A stretch of 45,704 nt of DNA from Acanthaster planci (taxonomy: Eukaryota > Echinodermata > Asteroidea > Valvatida > Acanthasteridae), in the NCBI RefSeq assembly GCF_001949145.1, contig NW_019091566.1:45409-91112 (forward strand), in the 5' to 3' direction. Position numbers and translations under genes: made by a program. Of the stretch, positions 1 to 11,180 are shown piece after piece. The stretch's first letter is position 1. Each line of letters opens with the position of its first letter. The notes beneath the pieces are model-generated. The model had not been told where the DNA came from. It did not search any database and saw nothing but the letters and a program-made list of their open reading frames with translations.

Positions 1-914
1 GTAGCCACAGTGTTTTCCCTTTGGTTCCTTGACTAGAAGTTGTTACTAAGTGGCTAAATTACTTATCGTAATGAATTTCAGAAAGTACGCCGATTGTTTC
101 CACAAATACGGTCAGAATTGGAAGCCCCCCCCCCCGAACCAGCAGGTGCTTGGCATAGTGTTTTAAAGATTGAATGCAAATTTGTTACCGTAACACTTTA
201 AGGGCAAATTCAAATTTTCATATGAATTACTTGTTTATTTATTTTAAATTGAGGCACTGTTGCCCATCATTCCTAGACAATTCCTGCTTCATATCTAGCC
301 TACATCTACTTTATTCAGTGGTGGTGAAGGGGAGGCGATGGGTTTATTTTCATGTGGCGGCAAGGAAGAGCTATACCGTAGTGATCTTTGGCGGCAGGAG
401 CAGAGTGTGATTTTGAGTTTTATGTAACAGTTTCAAGGTTGATCCACATATTCGCGATATGTATTCTTAAACGTATGCCTGCTGATAAGAATAATGAATT
501 TTATCTTGAAGTGATAAAAGGAATTTAACTGCATGTTGATTACAAATCTTGTCAGGGATATTAGGAATAAGATAGTATATTTCTGTTTGTTTAAACGTTT
601 GCAATTTGGATAACATCATAGAGAGTATGTTATTGGATAGGTTTCTTGTAAAGTGTGGAGCACTCCGGAAAAGTAAATGTTCATGTACAAGTATTTACAG
701 TGATATAAAATTGACAGTAACCGAATTTGTCACTGGCTTTCATTATACCCACATGAATGCTCTTGGCTATCCGGGATGTTTTTCAGTGATATCACACTTC
801 AAAGCAATAAAACAGGTATTAAAAAGAAATGGAAGAAGGGAATGAAGAATTTCCAAAGTAATATTATGTGTATCTTGTAAAAATGGGCTGTGTATTTTCT
901 TCCATTGTTTGCAG
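1..914 (+). other. KHDC4: Intron sequence upstream of the first visible KHDC4 exon
   Basis: No exon is recognised here. The stretch ends in an acceptor (ttgtttgcag) that opens the exon at 915, so it is read as intron of KHDC4. It holds a 9-10 base C run near 127. The short open frames show no family motif and none resembles the KH domain or the PPYYP-rich segment that should precede the exon at 915 in the protein, so those exons must lie further left. Confidence 0.6.
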
Positions 915-1277
915 TTGTCTGCTGCTCAGACTGTTGGCCTGATACAAGCGCCCGGTGAAACTTCACAACATTCTGTTGTTCAGGGAACTCCAGCAGTGCT
1001 TGTGCAACATCAATCATCACCTCACCAACAGCATGAGCTAATTCAGCAACACAACCAACAACAAATCCATCAACAGATTCAGCATGAAATTCAGCATAAA
1101 CACATACAGAGGCAACAAGAACTTTCACTGAAGAATCCACAACAGTTGCAGCAAAAGGCACCTATTATCCCTGGCTCACATCTTACTCAATCTGCACCAA
1201 CTCCAGCAGAACAACAAAAAAGGCATTTCAGAGAAGCACCAGCGGATAATCCCAAAGATACTTTGTTTGGTTATCAG
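915..1277 (+). CDS. KHDC4: KHDC4 (BLOM7) internal coding exon, Gln-rich segment
   Basis: This exon encodes 121 residues of the C-terminal half of KHDC4, a nuclear RNA-binding KH-domain protein involved in pre-mRNA splicing and in snoRNA-containing transcript processing. It starts in phase 0 after ttgtttgcag and ends in phase 0 at CAG|gtaatg. The first two thirds are Gln/His-rich (QQHNQQQIHQQIQ), a low-complexity linker. The last third carries the family-specific block QKRHFREAPADNPKDTLFGY, which corresponds to QKRRFTEELP...GLLGYQ in the vertebrate protein, as I recall it. The KH domain is absent and must be encoded to the left of the window. The recognition rests on this exon plus the next three, which continue the match in order. 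Gln content is higher than I recall for vertebrates. Confidence 0.85.
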
Positions 1278-3818
1278 GTAATGCTACACTCGACACATTT
1301 TGAATTTATGTTTGTTCTGTATGTGTACTTTTGCCAGTACTTCAAGTCATCAATGTTTTGATGAAGTGACAAATTTGTTCAAAAAATTATCAATTTTGGA
1401 ATTTCTGTTTTGGGTAGAATTTACCAGGTTATCTTATGCCAACAATTTGTGAAGTAATTTTGACCAAATCTTTTGAAATCAGCTGAACTGCAGGATCTGT
1501 AGTTAGGTGACATTCATGTACTGCACGTTTTCTGTTTTCATGAAGGGACAGATTTTTGCTCTTATATAGAGATTAAATTGAGCAATGAAGAGCAAAGTTC
1601 ACCCAACCTGAGTAGTTTTATTGTCACACAGTGACAGATTCAACTCTCAAATTATATATCAATAGGCAATTCCGCACAAAAGTGGAAATTTGGTCTTGCT
1701 ATTGATTACCTCATTATTATTGCAATGTGCCACTTGACTCACAAATGCCATTTTGCCCACATGTAACTTTGCCCACAGCTTTTGTCAAAATTGAAAAGAG
1801 AGGAAGACACAGAAAAACAACTACCCAACCCCTCGTGAATCCACCCTGAATGCCAGAAAAAATAAATTGAATGGGAATTCTAGTATTCCCACTCATATAT
1901 AGGTTTTTTTTAAAATTGTCCAGGTACTCTTTAAAGTAAAGGGAGTGTAAAGCTTAAAGCAAGTGCAATGTACAAAGCGAGAACTGCATGGAATGGCTGG
2001 GAGCCTGAGATACAGTACTCCCACAACAACATTATGCTCATTCTGAACTTTGACAATCCGAAATTAACATGAAGTGATCAAAACCTTTAGAAATATTTTA
2101 GTAAGTTGGTTCACAGAATTAGAGTCGCCGTCATGCATCTAGGTATTTTCTGCTTTTCATGAAGTCTCAGTGCATGCTGTTCGAAACTTCAGAGCATTGT
2201 AATAGAAACCATTTATCGTGCATTTTTATTGTATCTGGGTCTAGATATTTTAATTATTGTATGCCAAAATTTGCACGCAATAAACCTGTTAACCATATGC
2301 TGCTAGGTTTAATTAGAATTTGCATGATAAGTTCCAAGGATTTTCAAGATTTTCCATTATCAAAATTCTTAAAGAATTCATAACTTCATTTATTGGACAT
2401 TTACACATGCACGAATGACTGTCTGGTGGCTACTCTAATCTGACAGACAACATCTATTGATGCCCGAGTATTTCAGCCAGGCCTGCTGCCTTGTAAAGAG
2501 AGCCCAGATTGTGCGGGGTTGTGTAATTTCCTTTGTTCCCGAAATTGGCCCAGTGCACTGCTGGCATCTTTTTAGATGCAGCCAGATTAGCATGCAGTGG
2601 TATTGTATCGCTCATCTCTGGAGTGCTGGAGCGCTTTTGTCCCTGGTGATAATCCGTTTTCCCTGAATGCTACAGATAGTGGTAAACTGTTTCAAAACAG
2701 TAACGGATTACCTCCGCTGTTGACAACTGAAAAAATGTTTGTAATTCCCAGCAGCTCAGTCTTTTGTTCCGAGTATTGTGTTTTGTTACAAGGCCCAGCT
2801 CTTTTGTCCGATTTCAGGCATCCCAAGCTATGCAGAAACCTAAGGTTTCCGTTACTGGGAACCCTGGCATGAAGTGGTAAAAAGATGCCGAGATTTGTCA
2901 GTTAATCACAGACCACCTTGCTTTTGAAATCAGGGTGTTCATTATTACCACATGAAATATTGTAAGGGCAAAGTGGGAAATGGGGCAGGTGGCACGTGGG
3001 CTAAATATGGGCAAAGTAGCATGTGGGCAAAGTGGTAAATTCTCAAAGTTGTAAATGGGTGAGATGGCAAATGGGGAAAGTGGTTGTGGATGAAGGGATT
3101 GTGGGAGAAGTGATAAATGGGTGAAGTGACCGAAACCTGAAAGAAACCAGTTGCTGCACACCAGAGTCCTACTTTCATAGTGTTCATATAATAGATTGGT
3201 TAGACTTCATGGAGAGTAAAGACACCATGTTGTCAATTAGCCGTGATGGTTTATTGCTGTTCAATTTGTTTCATTTGCAGTTCTTGAGAGAGTTGCGATT
3301 TATGTTGTCAGATTTTCACAAGTGGTCTGACAGGCCCTGTGTTTTTTGTTGTTTTTTTGCTGCCATACTGTCCCTACAGTTCCATTTTGATACACTGTAG
3401 CAGACCTAAACTCAAATACATCACCTGTTGTTTACATAGGTGCTTTCCTACGAGCACTCGATGGATTGTGTCCCATCTTATTACCATACAAAAGCGTGCA
3501 TGTAAAACAAACGGTGCTGTTACACTGTTGAATGCTTGAAGTATATTATGGATAATTCATGATGGTCTCTTGACCACCAACACTGTTAGCAGACACCTGC
3601 ATGGTTTCTCAAGCAGTCATGGTCCATCAAAGGTTTTACAAGTGGTGGGCCAATTAAATGGAGGAATGCGTTCCATTATCAGAATTGTCTTACTGAAAGC
3701 AAGTAACTTTAAGGCAAGGTTTGGTACAAGTTCTTATAAGTTGCTGAAACTTTTATTACACATATTTTGTCCCCGTCCAGTTTCTAACTCACATTTACTT
3801 TCTCACTGTTTTGCATAG
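1278..3818 (+). other. KHDC4: KHDC4 intron
   Basis: The intron is 2.5 kb, bounded by gtaatg and ttttgcatag. It contains no recognised gene. The one notable internal feature is the G-rich degenerate repeat at 2965-3129. The other short open frames are not supported by any motif or splice context. Confidence 0.75.
2965..3129. repeat. G/A-rich degenerate minisatellite (GTGGGCAAAGTGG-like units)
   Basis: About 165 bp of purine-rich, strand-asymmetric sequence. It is built from diverged 10-14 base units such as gggcaaagtggg, gggcaaagtagc, gggcaaagtggt and ggggaaagtggt. Unit length drifts, so this is an old array. It lies inside a KHDC4 intron and has no coding character on either strand. Related words in the opposite orientation (ttttgcccacatg, tttgcccacag) occur near 1750-1780. 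Confidence 0.65.
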
Positions 3819-3994
3819 CATGGTCCTCCTCATTTAACTAATCTAGGTGAGAGCAGGCAACTTGTATCTGTAACTCAGGCACTGCCAGGACTAAGTGAAT
3901 CTTCTGTTCCAGCACCTTATCAGAAAGGCCCAACAGTTTCTCTTGGACCACCACAGAGGATACCTATGTCTGCTCTACCATCCAGTACAAAAAA
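3819..3994 (+). CDS. KHDC4: KHDC4 coding exon with the HGPPHLTNLG motif
   Basis: This 176 nt exon encodes 58 codons plus two bases. It begins in phase 0 after gttttgcatag and ends at ACA AAA AA|gtgagt. The opening HGPPHLTNLGE directly continues the LFGYQ of the previous exon, matching the contiguous LLGYQHGPIHMTNLG of vertebrate KHDC4. The rest is Pro/Ser-rich and probably disordered (LVSVTQALPGLSESSVPAPY and SLGPPQRIPMS). The strong donor and continuous phase make this a confident exon. Confidence 0.87.
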
Positions 3995-4024
3995 GTGAGT
4001 TTGATATCATAACTGCATGTGCAC

Positions 4025-4054
4025 TATGGTTGTGGTCTCTAGACCACAACCATA
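4025..4054. repeat. 30 bp near-perfect palindrome
   Basis: The arms TATGGTTGTGGTCT and AGACCACAACCATA (14 bp each, perfectly complementary) are separated by two bases. The site lies 31 bases into a KHDC4 intron, just after the donor. In RNA it would form a very tight hairpin close to the 5' splice site. No function can be assigned. Confidence 0.8.
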
Positions 4055-5093
4055 CTTAAATTTAGTTAAATGTGCCTCAGTCTTTGGCTTATCATATCAT
4101 CTGGATTTGTATAGCTGTCTCTCTGTTGCAACTTCAGGTAAATCTGTTCAGGCCTGTCCTTTGACATTGGCCAGCCAGCTCTCCCTACATTGATTTTGTT
4201 GGCAGTCCATTTATGATTGCACAATACCCTGTTGTACTCGTCAATATACCTGGCACCAGATTTTGACCAGGCCAAAACATGACCCACATCAAGGTGACAT
4301 CCTGCTTATAGGTATATGATGCCATTTTTAAAGGTGAACATTTAAAGGTTGTAGATCCACTTTATTAATTCACGTATGTAGGTAAGCATGAATGTATAAA
4401 AGGTTATACTGACGGTAACGTATCAAAGGTTAAACTAACGCTACCACCATAACGACATCGTCATTCCAATTTCTATAGACATTTTTCTTCATGTCTTGTG
4501 GAGTTATGTTTGTTTTGTATATTTTCTACATCTCTACTACCAAGTATGCATTTCTACCAATTGCATTTTTTTTCCAAACTTACAATTGCAAAAAAGCCGT
4601 TTGTTCTGTTGCAAACAGACAAAGAAGCTCTCATTTTTTTTCCCTATTTCAGACATTCTCCATTGGGTTTGTACACGTCTTATTGTACCATAGGACTACA
4701 AACTTGGCAGATCTTCAGACAATTATCCAAGGATAGTACTTCAACAAATTTGTCATGATGACGTCATTTATTATTGATTTTTCAATATTTACCTTTTACT
4801 TTTACATTCTATGCCTTTTTGAGACACCGTTTTGGTAACTTATTGATGTTCGATCATCATCAAAGTTACACCAAGCATGGACCTTAATGCAAAATAATAC
4901 TAAAATATTCATGATTACATCAAGTAATTTATTGTTGAATTTGAATACATGTATATTATGATAAATTTTTAAACTCCATATAAAATCAACTGTGGCCTCC
5001 CGCGACATTCTGTTTGCATCAAGTGGCAGAGTTGTGTGGATCAAATACATGTGACCCTTCAGGTCGAAACTTCGAAATGCGCTTATTGCTTAA

Positions 5094-5513
5094 CCCCTTG
5101 ACGACAGGAATTTCTTCCCGAAAGCCGACTCCAAGAATTCAGCCTGGCTTGGCCATGAAGGCCACCTGCCAAATTGCAGATTCTCAGTTTGTGGCCCTGC
5201 GTGCTCTGTAGGCTTTTAATTACATGGTGAAAAGGCTGATTGTTCGGTGGCATGCAGCTCTACTCAAGCTTCCACATTCCCTCTTCATTGCCTCTTTTCA
5301 AAGTGGGTACTATTGTGAAGCTGGTGATTATAATGCAAATTCGGTCTTTTCATTTCTGGGCTACGCACAAAGACCAATTACCATATATAAAAGAGCCAGG
5401 GTCTGCCTTCTTTCACTATGTTCACTTGAGTGTGGGCCGAGAATAATAGCTGAAAAATGGGCTTAGGATCTCAATTTTTACGGCGGCTATATCCGCTTCC
5501 CTGTGCGAAGGGG
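5094..5513. mobile_element. piggyBac-like MITE flanked by TTAA
   Basis: The 420 bp insertion is bordered on both sides by TTAA (5090-5093 and 5514-5517), the target duplication of piggyBac transposons. The ends are inverted repeats: the left reads CCCCTTGACGACAGGAA and the right, on the other strand, CCCCTTCGCACAGGGAA. No transposase frame is present, so it is non-autonomous. Several mismatches between the ends indicate age. It sits inside a KHDC4 intron. Confidence 0.7.
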
Positions 5514-6769
5514 TTAAAAGTGGTAGTAGGTATCAACTTTTTTTCAACGGTGTTAGTGTGTTGGGGTATAGAATTCTTCAAAACATTTACCGGTGATGTC
5601 ATGTAAATGGCGAGTGCCCTCTTGGGACAGGTTGAACATTTTGAAAAATTAATTTTAAATAAGTGTCTGTGGTGGAGTTTGTCGGAATTGCCCGAAAATT
5701 GATGTGCATGATGATCTTTATGCAGTTTGCCCACGTGTGACAGTTATAGTATAAAGTCTTTATTGTTCAAAATCCCCTAAAAAGTCAGTTGTAAGAGGAA
5801 GAAGGTTGAATTGTCTATAACATGGTAGTTTAAGCATTAGAGTCCATCGCACCAAGTGTCCAACTGATGAAGCACCGACGACAAAAATGCACCTTACTTT
5901 ATTTGTGAACTCGAAAATCCCATTTGTATAATACACTGTGTATTGGCATTTGTGTGGGTGAACACATCTGTCTATAACAAAGACATTGCACAGTGCATAT
6001 GCATACTCACGGCGGTGAAACAATTAGCATGTAGCACGGAAGTCAGATCATCTTTTTGATTCGAACACCAAATGACCAAAATGTCATTGTTACGTGGCAC
6101 TCATTTGTATGCAGTGCCAAAAGACGAAAATGTTTTCAATCCAATAAAACCTTTTCCATGCTAAATTTTTCTCAAACACAATGCTAACCCATATTGTACA
6201 CATCCAATTGGGTTAGAATCTTCCCGGTCACTTGGGAGGGATGTGTTATAGATGATCATTGACCAGATCAGAAAAACATGTCTCTGAGATGGACTGTGTG
6301 TATCTGTTATGTTTGAAATGTAGCTTCCACAGCTGGAGTCTCAGTAAGTCCATTTACACAGTCATCAGGGTCATGTTCTCTGATGAACAGAGCATGGTGT
6401 CTCCGTTTCTCCCTTAGACTAACACTGCATTTTAGATAATCATTTTAAACAATAAATAGTTGCCAAGTACTAGAAAGATCTTTTGGTCTCTTCATGCTTG
6501 TCATTAATTCTAATGTATGTAATGCACATACAGATGACGGTATACAGTGTACAATGAAAAGGGAATGACTTTGACAGAATCCACTTGTATGACATGTGAC
6601 AAGACCTAAGACTGGATGACACGTGACGACTTGAGATGACTCAACATGAAGGTCATCTCTTTCTTAGATGTTGTTGTGACTTTGAACAACAGTTATATTT
6701 TGTAGAGAGGGCTTCAATCATAAGATATAATTGAAAGAGTTGCTTTAATGTGCCTGTGTTTTGTTTCAG

Positions 6770-6864
6770 TTTAATGGCACCACCACCTTTGGCCGTGATT
6801 GGTCCCTCTTCTGGAACAGGAGACCTTGATAAGCATCTTATGCCCCCACCTTCACTCCCACCCG
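6770..6864 (+). CDS. KHDC4: KHDC4 coding exon with the LMPPPSLPP motif
   Basis: This 95 nt exon follows a textbook acceptor (tgttttgtttcag). One base completes the Asn codon split from the previous exon. It then encodes LMAPPPLAVIGPSSG and GDLDKHLMPPPSLPP; the second block matches DRQLMPPPAFPV of vertebrate KHDC4. The donor used here is CCCG|gttggt, a weak site. A better-looking gtatga lies four bases downstream, but using it would put the remaining exons out of frame, so I chose the upstream site. Confidence 0.8.
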
Positions 6865-7278
6865 GTTGGTATGATCCTAAATTATTAATCCAGGAAATGT
6901 GATAGCATGGCAATGCTCCTAGGTGATCTTGGTAATTGTAGACTCATTGGAGGAATCCCTCATGCAGTGACTTGTACTATGCCTTATGTGTGTGTCTCAT
7001 CACAAGCAAGGCTAACAAAGTTTCCAGGCATAAATAGGATTACTCCTGTATTAGTTCTGTTCAAATTACCTGCTTTTCAACTGTCCAGAAAAAAGGTCAG
7101 TGGGATATGCCTCTTTTCCTTGAACATGTTTAGAATGCAATACAGTCAAATAAGGGGGGGGGCTTTCTTAGAACAGATCTACCGATAGATGTTCAGTTCT
7201 GTGACATTGTAGTAATAGAATGCATTGCTAAGAAAAAGAAATCTTATGTACTAAGTTAATTTTGTGTGCCTCTTGTAG

Positions 7279-7305
7279 GAGAGACACTGAAGTTGCTTCA
7301 ACACG
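7279..7305 (+). CDS. KHDC4: KHDC4 27 nt micro-exon
   Basis: A very short exon lies between cctcttgtag and gtaagt, both strong. With the one-base carry-over from the previous exon it reads ETLKLLQH and again leaves one base. It is symmetric (27 nt, phase 1 to 1), so it can be included or skipped without changing frame, as expected of a cassette exon. I see no clear counterpart in the vertebrate protein, which has a longer variable segment here. Confidence 0.6.
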
Positions 7306-7404
7306 GTAAGTGTATCCATGCATGCAGGGTGTTGTACATGATATGGTACAAACATTTAGCCCTAATATTAAAGCATTTTACTCTTTTCATTGTATGATTT
7401 CTAG

Positions 7405-7448
7405 GTTTATTCCCAGAAATTGATCGGAACCAAGCCCTGACTGGCTAG
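7405..7448 (+). CDS. KHDC4: Possible alternative terminal exon of KHDC4
   Basis: The acceptor tgtatgatttctag opens a reading frame that continues from the phase of the micro-exon: GLFPEIDRNQALTG and then TAG (7446-7448). About 250 bases further an AATAAA (7700-7705) could serve as its poly(A) signal, which would give a shorter isoform lacking the SYDGGDSDDDE tail. The peptide has a faint resemblance to the ESDERNGSGTLTG stretch of vertebrate KHDC4, which could instead mean an ancestral internal exon that lost its donor. No usable GT donor is visible before the stop. This is inference from phase and signals only. Confidence 0.4.
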
Positions 7449-7699
7449 AAACATCATGTTTATAGCTACCATATTTACAACAATATATTAAAAGCGAACC
7501 AGATATGTAAAGCAGCTCCTCCACACTGGAATTCAGTTTTGGATCTGTCTGGCCATAATTTATAAAATAATAGTGTATTTTTATTTGTCTCCTTTTCTTT
7601 TATATCTGGTGGTTACTGGACCTCGATGTCGTCAATGGTTGTTCACTAATTTGCTGTGATCTGATGCCCATCCATCATCCTTCCAATATGGTATGGGGA

Positions 7700-7705
7700 A
7701 ATAAA
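7700..7705 (+). terminator. AATAAA poly(A) signal, candidate for the short KHDC4 isoform
   Basis: An AATAAA hexamer lies about 250 bases after the stop codon of the candidate alternative exon. It is intronic with respect to the full-length reading. The hexamer is directly seen; its use is not demonstrated. Confidence 0.35.
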
Positions 7706-7760
7706 CACCCAATTTTGGTTTGTCTTCATATTGATACTCTTCTTTCATTTCAATGTGGTG

Positions 7761-7852
7761 TTCATCAAATGTTCTTCACTCCATGTACCCCACTTTTTTA
7801 ATGATGCACAACTTCATCAAATGCTCTTTGCTCTGTGTACCCCACTTTTTAA
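7761..7852. repeat. Two-copy tandem repeat, 52 bp period
   Basis: ttcatcaaatgttcttcact followed by tgtaccccacttttt is repeated 52 bases later as ttcatcaaatgctctttgct followed by tgtaccccacttttt. The copies differ at a few positions. The repeat lies in the last KHDC4 intron and has no coding character. Confidence 0.75.
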
Positions 7853-8042
7853 CAACGTAAAAATTCTGGTCTTGCTAAAATTTGTTCATGACCTGTGTTC
7901 CTGTAATTTATCAAAATTATGTTGCTATGGCATAATGTCCGGCACTCCTGTGTAATGACTGAATGGACAAAATGTTGGTGTCTAAATGGATAAATTACAT
8001 TTGAATTCAAACAAACATGACACTGCATGAACACAACCTCAG

Positions 8043-8191
8043 TTAAGGGTGGTAGAGTGGCACTTTTTGAAGAACCTCCACAGAAGCGCAGCAAGGGTCT
8101 TGTATCCTATGATGGTGGCGATTCTGATGATGATGAAGACATTATTCGATCTCCACAAGCTCACAGCTATTTCCAGCCCAATAGCACATAG
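8043..8191 (+). CDS. KHDC4: KHDC4 last coding exon and stop
   Basis: The exon begins after a pyrimidine-poor acceptor (cacaacctcag). The two bases TT complete a Val codon from the preceding one-base overhang, and the frame then reads KGGRVALFEEPPQKRSKG, SYDGGDSDDDEDIIRSPQ and ends QPNST-TAG. The KRSKGLVSYDGGDSDDDE block matches the C-terminal [25 protein letters not shown] of vertebrate KHDC4: a basic, probably nuclear-targeting patch followed by an acidic tail. In either other phase the exon meets a stop within a few codons, which supports the chosen frame chain. The vertebrate tail extends further, so the C-terminus is shorter here. Confidence 0.85.
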
Positions 8192-9670
8192 CCACAGATA
8201 CCTGGAGGTCTTCTCAGCACTGTGACAGGTTCTTCAACAAACGGTGTTAAAAGCTGAATTTAACTACTGAGGAAAGAGGGACTTCCATTGCTGAACCCCT
8301 TGAAATTTCCTGTTGTAGGCAAGCAGTACATTGAAATGTCACCAAGCAGTGTTTATATGTGTGTTGTTCAAGGAACCACAATGTATTATGGACTGCATGC
8401 AGTGACAGCTTTCAAAAGAGAGACACATGGCGTATGTGTATCAATTTATGCATGTGTACAAACTTAAGCACTGTCACATGCAAGGAGTGCACCTGAATGT
8501 TATACAGCGAAGCAGCATTCAAACTTCCTGCAGCAACAATAGGCTTTGCCCTTTTTGTACTAGTGCTGGCATAATTAAGTTCCAGTGATGTCGATATCTT
8601 CAGCAGCTTTTACAGATGCCCCGTAAATGACCTAATTTGAAATTTCCATAAAAAGCAAGGACTAAATTTGTGGATATTAATGTTTCCATTTGTAGGATGG
8701 CTTGTAGGTTTTCCCGGCCAAATCAGCAAAAGACCTTTCATTTTCATCAACATTTAAATCCATAGATTTTAGTTCTATTCATAATGGGTTTGTTTTTCCT
8801 TATTGTCAAATTTTTGTAAACACAAGATTTTGGTTTTGCAATGAAGATTTAGTCATTCTATTTTATTTACAGGCATTCAAGTGTACATTTTTGCTATGTA
8901 TTGTCTTTTCTCAGTTAGTGCAATGAAATTAAAAGGTCATCGAAGTATGCGAGATTTTACCTCTGCATGCTTTTCCTTTTCATGTACGGTCAATCGATTT
9001 TGCACTTTGCGTGTGCAGTGTAGACGTGATGTGAATTACTGGAGTAGTTACTGCTGTCTTCCATCATAAGTTGTTTCTGCATGATATTCTTGTCTCGTAA
9101 GAATTGTCGCAGTGTTAATAATTCATTTGTATCCTCATTCATTTGTGTCGACACCCGTCTTTTGAGTGACACGAAATCAGTTCAGGAAATGTTTGTTTTT
9201 GCTCCTTACTGTGTGGATGGTTCCTGTTCTGTTTATTTTATATACATATATTTTGGTCTGTAATTACTCGGACTAGTGCAAATTAAAATAGAGGAGAGTT
9301 TGTGAAACAAAATTGGTGTCACTTTTTTCTTGTAAAATTGGCTTTTACGCCTGAATAGGCAAATGCAAGTCAGTGCATACCACAGGAACAAATTTGAATT
9401 CTCATATGAGAAATGTTCCCGTTGATGAAATTGAATTGTTCTTCAACATCTGAGGCCGTTGATGGATTTTATGATGGTCTTTCTTTAAAGCATGCTCAGA
9501 TAACAAAATCGAATGAACTCCGCTGATTTTTTAATGCTCATGTGAAAGAACATTTACAAACAAGAAACAAACTTAAATGGGTTTCGTGTTAAATTGAACA
9601 ATATTTTGCTGATATTTTGCTAGGAAAACCTATAATATGAATTTTTTAATAAAGACTGTTGCAGTCAGGA
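8192..9670 (+). other. KHDC4: KHDC4 3' untranslated region (inferred)
   Basis: No gene is recognised in this 1.5 kb stretch after the KHDC4 stop. It has the AT-rich, open-frame-poor look of a 3' UTR and ends near an AATAAA. The true extent would need transcript data. Confidence 0.5.
9648..9653 (+). terminator. AATAAA poly(A) signal, likely KHDC4 distal site
   Basis: An AATAAA hexamer is followed by a gttgcagtcagg stretch in the position expected for cleavage. It is the first strong hexamer after the KHDC4 stop that I found. A second AATAAA-like word occurs near 10697. Confidence 0.45.
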
Positions 9671-11180
9671 TTTGAATTCCAGAATTTGTAGGTCATGCCA
9701 GCCGGTGGGGAGTATTACATTAAAAATATCTAACAAAAGAAGCACAGCGCACAAACAATGAGGGTCCATTGTAATTGCAGTGAAACAATGACTAATGCCA
9801 AGGGGGGGTCTCTCCGTCTCATATCTTACTTAATATGTAAACTACCGTTGGGGTATGGGCAATACCCTATGGTCTCACTGACAACATGCTCTTCACAACA
9901 AAGACATGCATCCAAACCTACATGTATTCACTTGTGTAACTTAATATTTTTAAATGTGAGAACAATTAGCCTTGTGTAGCCATGTACAACAGAGGTTTGT
10001 ATACATTGATATGAAATTACTTGGTATGTACATGTACTCACTTCAGGCAAATCCTCATATAACAAAGCAAGGGTGAACATTTAACAACTTCAGTTGTGGT
10101 CCTATTGTTGCATAATTATGTGAAACGTTTTGGAAGGACCCGCTGGGTTTTGTACAGGATTTAGAAAATACACGACCCTCAGTCTGTTGTGATTAACCTC
10201 TATTGTCGATTGTCAGTGGCTGAACGTGTATACATGTACAAGCTCCTGTTCACATAAAAGATATCTTTTCTCTCTGTGTCATGAGAAGACTACACGACAT
10301 GGTCAATTCTTCTGTAACTGAAACAATCTGCACTTACCTCCATTGAATCTGAACTTTCCAAAATAGGTGGTTTTGTTTGTCTACAGCTTTGTGTCTCAGA
10401 TTATGTAACATACTGTGCCAAGAGTTAGAAATCATAGGATTAGATTGAAGTCATTTATGGCATGTACAGCACACACTAATTTCAGTGGGAAGAAACCACA
10501 GTTTTAACACCATTAAAGCTTGTGATAACTTTTTTTTCCCTCAGTCCTCAATTTTAACTCTTTAAACACTGTTACCATAAACATTGTGTATAGTATTTTA
10601 ATCATTTTTCATAACTGAAAACAGTTTTGTTTGCAAACTGATATTTGATCTACCCGAAGTCATGTAACTGGTAATTTGAAATTATGGAAACTGGAAAATA
10701 AAATTAAACGTGATGGAAACGTTTCACGCTTTTTTAAAATTCAAATTTGGTTCAATCAGTGACGTTATTTGTGTAATGGTTGTAATTGTAAATCATGTTT
10801 AGTAGGAGAGATAGCGGTACCAGTTACCCTAGGTACCCTGCAGAATTTGTTAATTTTTTTAGAAACAAGAAACTTGTATAAAAAATAGACCCTGGGTACC
10901 TACCCAGCAAAATTTCTCAAAAATCCGTAAACATCAAAACCGGTTTTATCCCCTTCATGTACATGTACCTCAGAACAAAGGGACCCCCCCTTCTACTAGG
11001 TCTCAAGGAAACTCGAAACGACACCGTTTACTGCACATAACTTTTAGACGGACTCCAGGTAAGGAGGAGGGCTTGCTCTGCTGTAAAGTTCACTATATTC
11101 TGGTGGTTCCAAATATTTTATGCAGCATTTTTTATTGTAACTTAATGCGAATCCCTTAGAGCACTTTAATAGCAATAGAG
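9671..11180. other. Intergenic stretch, no gene seen
   Basis: The stretch contains one copy (about 9788-9865) of a dispersed G-tract repeat that recurs at 22690-22935, and GGTACC-rich words between 10815 and 10905. No splice-supported or motif-bearing coding sequence was seen. Confidence 0.55.
9788..9865 (+). repeat. Dispersed repeat, copy 1 (G7 tract plus CTCCGTCTCAT)
   Basis: The core is agggggggtctctccgtctc, followed by a diverged tail (atatcttacttaatatgtaaa and gttggggtatgg). The same core recurs inverted at about 22690-22790 and directly at about 22870-22935, where the tail reads catttcttgctgggtatatg. This is a dispersed non-coding family. Confidence 0.6.

Larger units (their letters stand above)
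3995..6769 (+). other. KHDC4: KHDC4 intron carrying a piggyBac-like MITE
   Basis: The intron is 2.8 kb, bounded by gtgagt and tgttttgtttcag. It contains a near-perfect palindrome (4025-4054), several T tracts (4560-4650) and a TTAA-bounded insertion at 5094-5513. No coding exon is recognised within it. Confidence 0.75.

Noticed and set aside
799-1161. 120-codon minus-strand open frame opposite the Gln-rich KHDC4 exon
   Set aside because: It is the shadow of CAA/CAG-rich coding sequence; the plus-strand frame has splice sites and family motifs.
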